From positions 1-64,000 of the forward strand of contig NZ_JACSOI010000012.1 in NCBI RefSeq assembly GCF_018728565.1: a DNA stretch of 64,000 nt. Reading direction: 5' to 3'. A program made the position numbers and the translations under genes. The notes under the pieces were generated by a model. The model was given only the letters and a program-made list of their open reading frames with translations. It ran no database searches and had not been told where the DNA came from. The DNA is from Zobellia russellii (GTDB lineage: Bacteria > Bacteroidota > Bacteroidia > Flavobacteriales > Flavobacteriaceae). Below, in pieces: positions 54,738 to 63,744 of the stretch; within the stretch, counting starts at the first letter, position 1; the number at the start of each line of letters is the position of its first letter.

Positions 54738-55475
54738 ATGGAAAAAACAATTTATCTAATACTGTTTATTATTGGGACTTCTAATCTATTAAGTTGCCAA
54801 GAAAAACCATTAAGCCCAAAAAACAATCCTGCGAATATAAATTTACTCAAATCGGATACTTCGAAAATGTCATGGTTTATCATTAAGGATTCAATCGAGG
54901 TTAAAATAGGAGACATTCAGACTAAAATTAGTAAAGAAAAAGATAGGACTTCTATTATAACAACCGTAATTATGCAACAATCTGCAAGTACATGGATTGA
55001 TAGTACAATTGTTAGCACGAAAAACTTTGCCCCTATTTACCATTCTTCATTCAACCAACAAAGAGATATGGTTTTAAAATTTGACGAAAAAATAACGGGT
55101 TATTATTTAGATAAAATAACCAACACTAGAACTAAGATATCTGAAGAAGCTGATAAGCCATTTTTTGACAGTAATTTTTATCCTCAACTTATAAGGTTAC
55201 TTCCTTTAAAAAATGGTTATTCTAACTCTATTTCTATATTTGATTATAATCCCAAATCAAAAATTGGAGTCATTACAGCAACGATCTTGAATACCGAAAT
55301 GTCAGATATAAAACACCATGGAGAGTTAAAACAAATATGGAGGGTTGAAACTACAGATGAGATTTCAAAAAATTCTACTATAAATACTTATTATATTGAT
55401 ATATCAACAAGAAAAATTTTAAAGCAAGAAATTGAAATTAGTGGTAGAAAAATGATTATGAAATTGGTTGAATAG
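54738..55475 (+). CDS. Secreted lipoprotein, paralogue of the gene at the window end
   Basis: 245 residues. Lipobox LLSC (Cys20). The mature protein is a single beta-rich domain (WFIIKDSIEVKIGDIQTKISKEKD onwards, then WRVETTDEISKNSTINTYYIDISTRKILKQEI) that resembles DUF3108-type lipid-binding-like barrels. The segment LSP-NNPANINLL-x5-KMSW is shared with the partial gene at 63745, showing two paralogues about 9 kb apart. Function unknown. The epoxide hydrolase gene starts 98 bases downstream. Confidence 0.7.
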   Translation: MEKTIYLILFIIGTSNLLSCQEKPLSPKNNPANINLLKSDTSKMSWFIIKDSIEVKIGDIQTKISKEKDRTSIITTVIMQQSASTWIDSTIVSTKNFAPIYHSSFNQQRDMVLKFDEKITGYYLDKITNTRTKISEEADKPFFDSNFYPQLIRLLPLKNGYSNSISIFDYNPKSKIGVITATILNTEMSDIKHHGELKQIWRVETTDEISKNSTINTYYIDISTRKILKQEIEISGRKMIMKLVE

Positions 55476-55573
55476 AAAAACTTATGTACAATAAAGTATT
55501 ATAAATGATAGTGGTTTTGGTACTTCATCGAAATCGCTTTTTTATATTTAGGATATGTCTAAAATCAAAAAAA

Positions 55574-56701
55574 ATGATAGAACCCTATGTTGTAAATGTG
55601 GACCAAGAAATTCTTGATGATTTAAACTTAAGAATTAAGAATAGTCGTTGGCCTGATGAAATTAATGATTCTGATTGGAATTATGGCGCCAATTTATCTT
55701 ATATGAAAGAATTAAGTAGTTATTGGCTTAATGATTTTAGTTGGAGAAAGATTGAAAGTGAAATCAATTCATTCCCTAATTTTATGGCAGATATTGATGG
55801 TCATCAAATTCACTTTCTACATATTAGAGGTAAAAGTAAAAAATCTATACCATTAATTATAACACATGGATGGCCTGGATCATTTGTAGAGATGTTAAAG
55901 CTCATACCACTATTAACCAATGATGAACAATTTTCCTTTGATTTAGTAATTCCTTCTGTTATTGGATTTGGATTTTCTGGCAAATGTGTAGAAACAGGAT
56001 GTGATAATGCTTATGTGGCTGATTTATGGCATAAATTAATGTTAGAGCTTGGTTATAATAAATATGGTGCACAAGGAGGGGATATAGGTTCAGGAATTAG
56101 TACTAGACTAGGTATGAAATATCCTGAGCATATAATAGGGATACATCTTAATTATGTCTCTGATTCTTTTACACCCTATCTTAAGGAAAAAGAAATTTCT
56201 GAGGATGTTATAAAATACAATCAAGGACTTGAAGAATGGTCGGCAAAAGAAGCAGGATATGCTTATATACAAAGCACAAAACCAATAACATTGGCCTATG
56301 GATTAAATGATTCTCCTATTGGATTATGCGCGTGGATAGTAGAAAAATTTAATAGTTGGAGTGATAATGAGGGTAACCTTGAAAACATATTTACAAAAGA
56401 TGAAATATTAGCTAATATTACTCTCTATTGGGTAACACAATCCATTCATTCATCGATAAGAATTTATAACGAAAACAGCAAAAACCCAATGAAGTTTGGC
56501 GTAAATGATTTCGTAAAACCTCCTGTTGCTTATGCTAATTTCCCTAAAGAATTATCAAAGCCTCCTAGGGCATACATGTCAAAAGGGTATAACGTAACAC
56601 AATGGACAAACATGTCTAAAGGAGGGCATTTTGCAGCTATGGAAAAGCCATCATTATTGGCAGAAGATATTATAAAATTTTACAAGACTATTGATTTGTA
56701 G
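55574..56701 (+). CDS. Epoxide hydrolase (alpha/beta fold, EHN domain)
   Basis: 375 residues from MIEPYVVNVD; an earlier in-frame ATG would add 23 residues of leader-less hydrophobic sequence not seen in the family. The N-terminal EHN lid domain spans about 1-85. The oxyanion motif HGWP is at 98-101, the nucleophile Asp170 in AQGGDIGS, and the base His352 in KGGHFAAME, so the catalytic set is complete. It hydrolyses epoxides to diols; juvenile-hormone-type and xenobiotic epoxides are typical substrates of relatives. No signal peptide. Confidence 0.92.
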   Translation: MIEPYVVNVDQEILDDLNLRIKNSRWPDEINDSDWNYGANLSYMKELSSYWLNDFSWRKIESEINSFPNFMADIDGHQIHFLHIRGKSKKSIPLIITHGWPGSFVEMLKLIPLLTNDEQFSFDLVIPSVIGFGFSGKCVETGCDNAYVADLWHKLMLELGYNKYGAQGGDIGSGISTRLGMKYPEHIIGIHLNYVSDSFTPYLKEKEISEDVIKYNQGLEEWSAKEAGYAYIQSTKPITLAYGLNDSPIGLCAWIVEKFNSWSDNEGNLENIFTKDEILANITLYWVTQSIHSSIRIYNENSKNPMKFGVNDFVKPPVAYANFPKELSKPPRAYMSKGYNVTQWTNMSKGGHFAAMEKPSLLAEDIIKFYKTIDL

Positions 56702-56804
56702 ACTACTAAGAACAAACGAACAATAGTGTATAAGAAAATATATAGGATTTAAGTATCTCAAAGGTCTGTACTTATTGGCAAAGTCAACAATACAAAACAT
56801 ATCG

Positions 56805-57032
56805 TTTATCACCGGGGAGGTGCTTTCATAACAAGAAGAAACAGTAGAAGCTGGTAAATTTATGGCCTATACTATTCAATACACCGGTAGAACTTCTAAT
56901 TCTAGAGGTTATAACGCAGACGAAAAGGAGGTCTGGTTATATGCCCCTGCTGTGAAAAATTTTATAAAGCTCACTCAAGACCAAGGAGATTTCCATTATG
57001 TTGAAGAATTAATCGAATATTCAAAACCGTAA
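56805..57032 (+). pseudogene. Fragment of a secreted beta-domain protein with in-frame stop
   Basis: A frame reading FITGEVLS, a TAA stop at 56829, then QEETVEAGKFMAYTIQYTG and on to WLYAPAVKNFIKLTQDQGDFHYVEELIEYSKP. The V-AG-F-AY pattern followed by a W-x-Y-x-P-V-K-F strand is typical of DUF3108-like domains, here only the C-terminal part. An internal ATG at 56862 could give a 56-residue product, but it would start mid-domain. The rest of the 56702-57117 gap shows nothing else. Confidence 0.6.
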
Positions 57033-57117
57033 AATATTAGTAGCTAAAGCAGAATTTCTTTCGCCCACTTACAAAAAACAGAGGTGTACACTGCGATATA
57101 ATCATCAAGCATAAAAA

Positions 57118-57684
57118 ATGGACGAGCTTAGAAAGTTTATAAATGATATTTCCCCCATGAACGATGCCGATTGGAAGTTTTTTACATCAAAACTTAAAGA
57201 AGTAAAGCTTGAAAAGAACACCGTCATCTTGCAAATGGGCAAAATTGAAAATCATATTTCCTTTATTGCTAAGGGAATGGTGAGATTCTATATACCGAGA
57301 GAGGAGTCCGACTTAACATTTGGATTTTTATTCGAAAAAGAGTTTGTAACAGGGTACGATTCTTTTTTGTCGCGACAGCCTTCAAAATATCAGATTGAAA
57401 CCTTAGCGGAGAGTGTACTTTGGAGAATTTCCAAAAACGATCTCGATGATGTCTATGAAAGAACCGCAAATGGAAACATTATTGGTCGTAAAATGGCCGA
57501 GAATATGTTTTTGATAAAGTCAAAAAGAGAAATTTCTTTATTGAACCAAACAGCGGAAGAACGCTATTTGAACCTATTCACTGACCGCCCAAAACTATTG
57601 CAACAAATTCCATTAAAATATATAGCCTCCTATATTGGCGTAACGCCACAAGCATTGAGTAGAATACGAAAACGTATTAATTAA
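57118..57684 (+). CDS. Crp/Fnr-family regulator 1
   Basis: 188 residues. Cyclic-nucleotide-binding-like beta-roll (about 20-110, NTVILQMGKIENHISFIAKGMVRFY, FVTGYDSFLSRQPSKYQIETLAES) with no Cys cluster for an Fe-S site. The C-terminal winged helix is short (IPLKYIASYIGVTPQALSRIRKRI). The next gene on the strand encodes a DoxX protein, starting 63 bases after its stop behind a motif shared with the second Crp/DoxX group, so it probably regulates that gene. Confidence 0.88.
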   Translation: MDELRKFINDISPMNDADWKFFTSKLKEVKLEKNTVILQMGKIENHISFIAKGMVRFYIPREESDLTFGFLFEKEFVTGYDSFLSRQPSKYQIETLAESVLWRISKNDLDDVYERTANGNIIGRKMAENMFLIKSKREISLLNQTAEERYLNLFTDRPKLLQQIPLKYIASYIGVTPQALSRIRKRIN

Positions 57685-57702
57685 CCTAGGTTCATTCTTT
57701 TC
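57685..57702 (+). promoter_or_regulatory. Motif upstream of doxX-like gene 1
   Basis: CCTAGGTTCATTCTTTTC directly follows the regulator 1 stop codon. A near copy (ACTAGTTCATTTTTTTT) sits at the equivalent place after regulator 2. Candidate Crp/Fnr-type site or promoter element. Confidence 0.4.
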
Positions 57703-57747
57703 GATTTTTCTTTTAAAACCTTTGTAGTCCATACAATTAAGAAAAAT

Positions 57748-58200
57748 ATGAAACCGCTCATTGTACTTGTGATAAGTTTTTCCATCTCTATTCTACTCAT
57801 TAAAATGGTTCAAAAAGAATATGATTTTGCCTTATCGGCAAGAATTGCCATGTCCGTAATGCTAATGTTCACGGCCATGGGGCATTTTTTGTTCACCAAG
57901 GGCATGACCATGATGATTCCAAAGTTCGTTCCCTTTAAAGAAGTTTTTGTTTACCTCACTGGAATCTTTGAAATTCTTCTCGCCGTAGGTCTATTGATTC
58001 CTAAGCTGAAAACTACTAGTGGTTGGGCACTGATTATTTTTTTATTGTTCATGTTGCCGGCGAATGTTTATGCCTCCATATATAATGTGAATTACCAAAA
58101 AGGAACCTTTGACGGAAATGGGCTTGCCTACCTATGGTTTCGTATACCCTTACAGATTTTATTTGTCGTTTGGACCTATTTGAGTTCGATACGCGTTTAA
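57748..58200 (+). CDS. DoxX-family membrane protein 1
   Basis: 150 residues with four TM helices: a leader helix (LIVLVISFSISILLI), ARIAMSVMLMFTAMGHFLF, FVYLTGIFEILLAVGLLIP and WALIIFLLFMLPANVYASIYN, plus a final hydrophobic stretch. GHFLFTKGMTMMIPKFVP is the DoxX/DoxD-like signature. These proteins are linked to quinone/thiol redox homeostasis in some bacteria. It follows a Crp/Fnr regulator that probably controls it. Confidence 0.85.
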   Translation: MKPLIVLVISFSISILLIKMVQKEYDFALSARIAMSVMLMFTAMGHFLFTKGMTMMIPKFVPFKEVFVYLTGIFEILLAVGLLIPKLKTTSGWALIIFLLFMLPANVYASIYNVNYQKGTFDGNGLAYLWFRIPLQILFVVWTYLSSIRV

Positions 58201-58321
58201 AAGTATTATGCTTTTAGCAATGAGAAGTAACCCTTAGCCAACAAAAGTTAAGAAACATATCAATTTGATGGAGGTTTTAGTCAAAATTTTTAATTTAAGG
58301 TCCACCAAAACCAAATGAATA

Positions 58322-58915
58322 TTGAAACCGGAAGGACCACAATTGCTAATTCTTAAAAATGTTGCCAGGTTTATTAACCTAACTTCTTTGGAAGAACAAA
58401 AATACCTCTCTTTACTTAGGGAAATAAAAGTAAAAAAGAGGGCATTCCTAATGCAGGCAGGCGATGTGGCTAAATATGAGTATTTTATTACCAAAGGTTG
58501 TTTAAAAGTGTATACGTTGGATGACACCGGCGCTCCCCATATATCGATGTTCGCAGTTGAGGATTATTGGACAGGAGACATGGCCAGTTTTATAACCAAT
58601 AAACCTACCCGTTACTTTATTAAGGCTACCGAAGACTCGGAACTCTTAGGTATTTCCAGGGCAAACTACCAATTGCTTTTTCAGGAAATTCCAAAATTTG
58701 AAAGGTTCTATCGCATCCTGTATCAAAGGTCACTCATTAGCTATATCAAGCGCTCCAACCATGGCATCTCCTTAAGTGCCGAAGAACGTTATATCACCTT
58801 TAAAAAGAAATATCCCAACATCGTTCACAGAGTTACACAAAAAGACCTTGCGGCCTATATAGGCATTACCCCAGAGTTTATGAGCAAGATTATTACCAAA
58901 GTCAACAGAAGGTAA
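58322..58915 (+). CDS. Crp/Fnr-family regulator 2, non-ATG start
   Basis: About 197 residues. No ATG exists at the expected start: the frame opens with TTG (as used here), with another TTG seven codons on; the nearest ATG (58315) is in a different frame. Beta-roll about 25-115 (RAFLMQAGDVAKYEYFITKGCLKVY, GDMASFITNKPTRYFIKATEDSELL), C-terminal winged helix about 160-195 (RVTQKDLAAYIGITPEFMSKII). Same family and length as regulator 1. It leads into the gene group 58969-60622. Confidence 0.85.
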   Translation: MKPEGPQLLILKNVARFINLTSLEEQKYLSLLREIKVKKRAFLMQAGDVAKYEYFITKGCLKVYTLDDTGAPHISMFAVEDYWTGDMASFITNKPTRYFIKATEDSELLGISRANYQLLFQEIPKFERFYRILYQRSLISYIKRSNHGISLSAEERYITFKKKYPNIVHRVTQKDLAAYIGITPEFMSKIITKVNRR

Positions 58916-58920
58916 AAGTC

Positions 58921-58938
58921 TTAAACTAGTTCATTTTT
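58921..58938 (+). promoter_or_regulatory. Motif upstream of the beta-barrel-like gene
   Basis: TTAAACTAGTTCATTTTTTT mirrors the sequence after regulator 1 (TTAACCTAGGTTCATTCTTT) with one inserted base. Both lie right after a Crp/Fnr gene and 48-63 bases before the next start. Confidence 0.4.
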
Positions 58939-58968
58939 TTTTATTTGCTCCTCACGCAATTTTGGGGC

Positions 58969-59613
58969 ATGAAAAGAATACGACTCCTTTTATCAGTTGC
59001 AACTATTGCCTTTATAGGCAATCTGCATGCGCAAATTACCCAAGTAGAGTTGTTTAGTGGCTTTGATAAAACTGATTTCACTTTATTCTCTAGTCAGCCT
59101 TTGGATATTAACCCGGCCCTTAGCATCAATACATTGGCTTTCTTTCAAAAATTCAGGCATGAAGAAAATCATGGTTTTGACGAACTAGGGGTTCAACCAA
59201 CCTTATTCTGGAGTTTTCACAAAAAAATTGCCCTTGGAGCCTCGTTATACTACAACAGTTTTGCCGGTTATTCCAAACGTTTGTCGGTCATGTACTCTCT
59301 TAAAAATTCACGATGGTTATTGGTTATTATTCCTACGGTAGCTCATTCAGAGCAAAAGCGCATCTTTCAGGGCGAATCGTTTGTACAGTTCCAGTTTCGT
59401 TCATCGCTTAACGATAAAATATCCATTTGGTTAAACGGTCAATTTTTAACCGTGTGGGACGAATTCAAGAACCACTCAAGAAGCTTTCAGCAATTACGGG
59501 CCGGGGTATCGTTCTACACCCATCAGTTTGGAGTTGGGGTAGATTTTGACCAATACGGACCCAATCTCATTAAAAAATCATCCTTCGGGGTGTATTACCG
59601 AAAATCCATATAA
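58969..59613 (+). CDS. Putative outer-membrane beta-barrel protein
   Basis: 214 residues from MKRIRLLLS; an upstream ATG would add eight residues before the signal peptide. Signal peptide 1-21 (NLHAQITQ). The mature part alternates aromatic/hydrophobic strands (VQPTLFWSFHKKIALGASLYY, SFVQFQFRSSLNDKISIWLNG) and ends in FGVYYRKSI, compatible with an 8-10 strand outer-membrane barrel. No family recognised. It is followed 20 bases later by a DoxX-type gene, likely the same transcript. Confidence 0.65.
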   Translation: MKRIRLLLSVATIAFIGNLHAQITQVELFSGFDKTDFTLFSSQPLDINPALSINTLAFFQKFRHEENHGFDELGVQPTLFWSFHKKIALGASLYYNSFAGYSKRLSVMYSLKNSRWLLVIIPTVAHSEQKRIFQGESFVQFQFRSSLNDKISIWLNGQFLTVWDEFKNHSRSFQQLRAGVSFYTHQFGVGVDFDQYGPNLIKKSSFGVYYRKSI

Positions 59614-59633
59614 ACAATTTAATCTTAAAACGT

Positions 59634-60095
59634 ATGAAACAGTTGACACAAAAACTTTTAAAAACGCAGCCGAATATCGGATTTGGCATTTCACGACTGA
59701 CCCTTGGTCTAATCATGCTTCCACATGGGGCGCAAAAATTTTTAGGTCTCTTTGGAGGCTATGGCTATTCGGCCACAATGGATTCTTTAACGGATCAAAT
59801 GGGACTGCCGAGTATAGTGGCATTTTCCATTGTTATGATTGAATTTTTTGGGTCCATTTCTCTGATCTTAGGATTTTTAAGCAGGTTCTGGGCATTATCA
59901 ATTGCAGGATTGTTCGTAGGTATCATTTACACCACTCAATGGCAACATGGTTTTTTCATGAATTGGTTCGGTAACCAAGCTGGCGAAGGCTATGAATATT
60001 CTCTTTTGATTATAGGCCTTGCATTGGCCACTTTGGTGAACGGCAGTGGGAACTGGTCATTGGATCATTTAATATCAAACAAAACAGCAGCATGA
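59634..60095 (+). CDS. DoxX-family membrane protein 2
   Basis: 153 residues. DoxX signature RLTLGLIMLPHGAQKFLGLFGGYG, then FFGSISLILGFLSRFWALSIAG and the LIIGLALATLVNGSGNWSLD ending typical of the family. Four TM helices. Its stop overlaps the start of the FMN reductase gene (ATGA), so the two are cotranslated; DoxX proteins often pair with oxidoreductases. Confidence 0.93.
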   Translation: MKQLTQKLLKTQPNIGFGISRLTLGLIMLPHGAQKFLGLFGGYGYSATMDSLTDQMGLPSIVAFSIVMIEFFGSISLILGFLSRFWALSIAGLFVGIIYTTQWQHGFFMNWFGNQAGEGYEYSLLIIGLALATLVNGSGNWSLDHLISNKTAA

Positions 60096-60622
60096 AAAAA
60101 GTAATCACTATGGCGGGTAGCAACAGCCAAAAATCAATCAACAAAAAATTACTTTCCTACACCTCTGGTTTATTGGAAAACACAAAAATCATTTCAATAG
60201 ATCTAAACGATTATGTTTTACCCATATATGGGGTAGATTATGAGGAGGAAAATGGAATTCCCACTGCGGTTAGAAGATTAAACGAATTAATGGATGAGGC
60301 AGATGGCTTTATGGTCTCCCTAGCAGAGCACAATGGGTCTTATGCCGCTGTCTTTAAAAATACCATTGATTGGCTTTCTAGGGTAAACATAAAAATTTGG
60401 AGGGAAAAACCCTTACTCTTACTGGCAACCTCACCCGGAGGTAGGGGTGGCAAAACGGTATTGGAATCCGCCAAGGCCTATTTTCCTTTCTTGGGAGCGA
60501 AGGTGATAGCAGATTTTTCACTGCCTAATTTCTATGATAATTTTAAAGAGAACAAAGTGGTAGCAGGTAATTTAAAAAAAGAAGTTGATAAAAAATCAAT
60601 AGAATTTTATAACCAACTCTAA
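60092..60622 (+). CDS. NAD(P)H-dependent FMN reductase family protein
   Basis: 176 residues with a flavodoxin-like fold: ITMAGSNSQKSINKKL (FMN phosphate loop), DGFMVSLAEHNGSYAAVFKNTIDWLSR (flavin contact) and LLATSPGGRGG. It should reduce FMN, quinones or azo-type compounds with NAD(P)H in the cytoplasm. Translationally coupled to DoxX 2; a stem-loop follows, so it is the end of the operon. Confidence 0.9.
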   Translation: MKKVITMAGSNSQKSINKKLLSYTSGLLENTKIISIDLNDYVLPIYGVDYEEENGIPTAVRRLNELMDEADGFMVSLAEHNGSYAAVFKNTIDWLSRVNIKIWREKPLLLLATSPGGRGGKTVLESAKAYFPFLGAKVIADFSLPNFYDNFKENKVVAGNLKKEVDKKSIEFYNQL

Positions 60623-60635
60623 GTTTTCTTAAGGG

Positions 60636-60676
60636 TTAAGGGGGGATAGTATTCAAAAAATGTCCTCCCCCCTTAA
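60636..60676 (+). terminator. Stem-loop terminator after the FMN reductase gene
   Basis: TTAAGGGGGGA and TCCCCCCTTAA form a perfect 11-bp stem around a 19-base loop. Only a weak T-rich tail (TTATAG) follows, so efficiency is uncertain. Confidence 0.7.
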
Positions 60677-60776
60677 TTATAGTATCACTGAAAGGCTTAG
60701 ATGAGTTGATTATATTATTTGTTCAAACCGAATTACTTATTTTATTTAACTTTAAGTTTTTGATTTAAATGATAAC

Positions 60777-61631
60777 ATGACACGTGATTTTATACATATC
60801 AATGACTTTATAATTTTGGTTGAAGAAGCTAATTCTACCAAAATAGAAGTTGATTCATGCCGATTTGATGAACCGATTGTAGGCGTTGCCTTTTATGGTT
60901 CTGGCAATGTGGACCTAACCGTAAAATATCATCAAAATCAAAAAAAATTTCAATACACCAAAGGACTTTCTCTATCCTTTTATGCAGACGAGCAAGTAGA
61001 GTTTGAACATACCGTAAGTCCAAATAAGAATTTAAAGTGCATCGTTGTAGCTACTAAACTTAGTAATATGGAACAGTTGCCCAATCAAGAAGGCGAATTG
61101 TTTTCTGATTTATTGAAAGAATTGGTAAATCCTAAGGCTAGCTATGTAGAAGGACCATGTTTCTATATGATCCCGGAGATGGAAAACATAGTGGATGCAT
61201 TTTTCTCAAACAGTTACTCCGGTAAAACGAAAATGATGTTTTTTAGGAGCCATATAACCGCATTGTTATCGCACTTTTTTGGTCAGCTTGCCATCAAACA
61301 GGAAGAGGTCTCAAAACCAAAACATCGAAAGCAATTAGATAAGGCAAAAGACATTCTTTTGGAAAATTTGGATAATCCACCTTCACTTTCGGAGCTTTCC
61401 CAAGCTATTGGTTTTAATACTACCAGTCTTAAAAAAGAGTTTAAGGCCATTTTTGGAGTGCCCGTATTTAAATATCTTCAGAATGAAAGGCTTGTTTCTG
61501 CCCATAAACTCATTAGTGAAAAAGAGGCTACAGTGCAAGAGGCCGCATGGCAAGTTGGATACGACAGCCTGAGCTCCTTCTCTAATGCCTTCGTGAAAAG
61601 GTTTGGTTACCGTCCTAGTCAAATTAAATAA
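60777..61631 (+). CDS. AraC-family transcriptional regulator
   Basis: 284 residues. An N-terminal cupin-like sensor part (about 20-110) and a C-terminal two-HTH domain (about 185-284, PSLSELSQAIGFNTTSLKKEFKAIFGVPVFKYLQNER, then WQVGYDSLSSFSNAFVKRFGYRPSQIK). It is the first gene of a same-strand group with DUF5367, DUF1772 and NmrA-like genes, and probably controls that group. Confidence 0.92.
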   Translation: MTRDFIHINDFIILVEEANSTKIEVDSCRFDEPIVGVAFYGSGNVDLTVKYHQNQKKFQYTKGLSLSFYADEQVEFEHTVSPNKNLKCIVVATKLSNMEQLPNQEGELFSDLLKELVNPKASYVEGPCFYMIPEMENIVDAFFSNSYSGKTKMMFFRSHITALLSHFFGQLAIKQEEVSKPKHRKQLDKAKDILLENLDNPPSLSELSQAIGFNTTSLKKEFKAIFGVPVFKYLQNERLVSAHKLISEKEATVQEAAWQVGYDSLSSFSNAFVKRFGYRPSQIK

Positions 61632-61812
61632 ACCTCCTTCTTCCATCCTGAAAATCATAGTAGGAAAAAAATTCCCGTAGAAATTTATTGACCATGAATT
61701 TGTTTGCCTCTCTTTTCTTGGGGCCACTTTTGGAACAAATCATACTTCTTTTGGAATAAGTGCTTAATTGGCCATAGACATAGATTTGTATCATAATTTA
61801 AACACTAAGATT

Positions 61813-62205
61813 ATGACAACCAGCAGATTATTAAGTATTGTTTATGGCGCATTCGTATGGGTCTTGGTCGTAAGCGTTTACTTGCTTTCTTTTAGTTTCC
61901 CATTACTTGACAACGTAGAATTACAATCTAGCATAGCACTATTCTTAGGTATTATTCCTAGTGCGTGTCTAGGTACATATTTGTTTTACAAAAAGGGGCG
62001 AATGAGACCTAGTATATTGGCACTGACCTTTGTGCTCATCGCTACCATCTTGGATATATTCATTACGGTACCCGTGTTTATAATTCCTACAGGGGGTAGT
62101 TATGCAACCTTTTTTGGGGACCCCATGTTTTTTATCATTATTGTTGAATTCTTTTTCACTGTAGTGTACTTCAGAAAATATACTCTTCAAAAAACAGCAT
62201 CGTGA
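61813..62205 (+). CDS. DUF5367-family membrane protein
   Basis: 130 residues from MTTSRLLSIVYGAFVWV; the earlier in-frame ATG adds a polar 15-residue stretch ahead of the first helix. Four TM helices, with FPLLDNVELQS in the first loop and VPVFIIPTGGSYATFFGDP before the last helix, which I recognise as DUF5367. No function is known. Genes of this family often sit near AraC regulators in Bacteroidota (from memory). Confidence 0.78.
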   Translation: MTTSRLLSIVYGAFVWVLVVSVYLLSFSFPLLDNVELQSSIALFLGIIPSACLGTYLFYKKGRMRPSILALTFVLIATILDIFITVPVFIIPTGGSYATFFGDPMFFIIIVEFFFTVVYFRKYTLQKTAS

Positions 62206-62376
62206 TAAGCTTGGTAAAATTCATTATTGCTTTAATTTTTGAATATGTAATTGAATTATAGCTGTTTAATGGGGGGCTTTTAGAAAAATATATATCCAAA
62301 GGCCGAAAAGTAAAACTCCCTTCTAATGAGTATCAAACATTGTTAATCTGGAGTTCATCCACAAAAAACCAACAAA

Positions 62377-62871
62377 ATGGAAATAAAGTTTAAAATGATT
62401 GTTTTGATGCTGAGCATCTTGTATACGGGGCTCACCGCGGGATTGTGCTTCACATGGTCCAACGCCATCACACCGGGTATTGGTAGATTGGATGATTTGG
62501 GGTTCTTGCAATCCTTTCAAGCAATGAACCGTGCTGTCATCAACCGTAGTTTTTTAGTAGTATTTTTTGCGCCCATAGTGCTGTTGTTCTTAAATGCCTT
62601 TCTGCACCGCAATGCATTTTCTATGACAATGTGGTCATTTACACTTGCTGCACTTTTATATTTCGTAGGTATCGGTTTGATTACGATTCTTAAAAATGTT
62701 CCCCTAAACGAAATACTTGATAAAACTACTTTGGAACAGCTTTCCGCTGCCGAACTCAAGGAACTGAGAACCAAATTTGAGCATCCATGGAATCGCTGGC
62801 ATATACAGCGTACCATTGCTTCTATCACATCTTTTGCTCTATTGCTGATAGGCCTCATTTACACAAAATAA
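62377..62871 (+). CDS. DUF1772-family membrane protein
   Basis: 164 residues with four TM helices. The signature TGLTAGLCFTWSNAITPGIGRLDD in the first helix and the ending HPWNRWHIQRTIASITSFALLLI are typical of DUF1772 (anthrone oxygenase-like) proteins. Some relatives take part in oxidation of aromatic polyketides; the role here is unknown. It lies 28 bases upstream of the NmrA-like gene, probably cotranscribed. Confidence 0.88.
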   Translation: MEIKFKMIVLMLSILYTGLTAGLCFTWSNAITPGIGRLDDLGFLQSFQAMNRAVINRSFLVVFFAPIVLLFLNAFLHRNAFSMTMWSFTLAALLYFVGIGLITILKNVPLNEILDKTTLEQLSAAELKELRTKFEHPWNRWHIQRTIASITSFALLLIGLIYTK

Positions 62872-62898
62872 TACTGTAAAATTTATAAATCTTAAATC

Positions 62899-63723
62899 AT
62901 GAAATCAGAAAACATTTTAGTTATCGGAGGAACCGGAAAAACCGGTCGTCGAGTCGCAGACAATTTGGCAAATACCGGACACAATGTTCGTGTTGCCGGC
63001 AGAAAAACAAGTCCTGCTTTTGATTGGGAGAATCCTGAAAGCTATAGAGCTGCCTTAATAGGTATAGACAGGGCGTATATTGTGTATTATCCCGATTTGG
63101 CGGTGCCAGGTTCTAGAGATTCCATAAAAGCTCTGACCGAAAAAGCTCTGGAAGCCGGTTTAAAGAAGGTTGTGTTGCTTTCAGGCAAGGGAGAAGCCGA
63201 AGCGGAGGCTTGTGAGGCCATAGTAGCAAATTCTGGTCTTAACTATACTCTGGTTAGGGCCTCTTGGTTCAATCAAAATTTTAGCGAAGGTGCCTTTTTA
63301 GATTTTGTTTTGAATGGCACCGTTGCCCTGCCGATGCCAAAGGCTGAAATTCCTTTTGTAGATGTAAACGATATTGCAGATGTAGTGTCTAAAGTACTAA
63401 TGGATGATTCCTATAACGGACAAACCATTACCGTAACGGGACCACAAAAGAGAACCTTTGCAGAGGTGGTAGAAATTATGGCCAAAGCCGCTGACAAATC
63501 CATTCAATATATTCCTATCTCTATTGAGGAGTTTAAGGAGGGAATGCGCCAAGCCGGCCTACCCGATTCTTACGTATGGCTTTTTGGCTATCTGTTCAAA
63601 GAAGTATTGGGAAACCCTGATAACCAAGAAATTTCCAATGATGTGGCCAAAGTATTGGGAAGGCCCGCCATTGATTTCAAAAGCTACGCCTCGCAAACGG
63701 CAAAAAGCGGTATTTGGAACTAA
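62899..63723 (+). CDS. NmrA-like NAD(P)-binding protein
   Basis: 274 residues. Rossmann motif VIGGTGKTGRRVA (GGTGxTG), YIVYYPDLAVPGS, VRASWFNQNFSEG and the later VDVNDIADV, typical of atypical short-chain dehydrogenases of the NmrA/QOR2 group. Such proteins act as NAD(P)H:quinone reductases or redox sensors. The catalytic Tyr-x-x-x-Lys is not evident. The last complete gene of the AraC-DUF5367-DUF1772 group. Confidence 0.9.
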   Translation: MKSENILVIGGTGKTGRRVADNLANTGHNVRVAGRKTSPAFDWENPESYRAALIGIDRAYIVYYPDLAVPGSRDSIKALTEKALEAGLKKVVLLSGKGEAEAEACEAIVANSGLNYTLVRASWFNQNFSEGAFLDFVLNGTVALPMPKAEIPFVDVNDIADVVSKVLMDDSYNGQTITVTGPQKRTFAEVVEIMAKAADKSIQYIPISIEEFKEGMRQAGLPDSYVWLFGYLFKEVLGNPDNQEISNDVAKVLGRPAIDFKSYASQTAKSGIWN

Positions 63724-63744
63724 AATTAAAATAGCAAAGACAAA

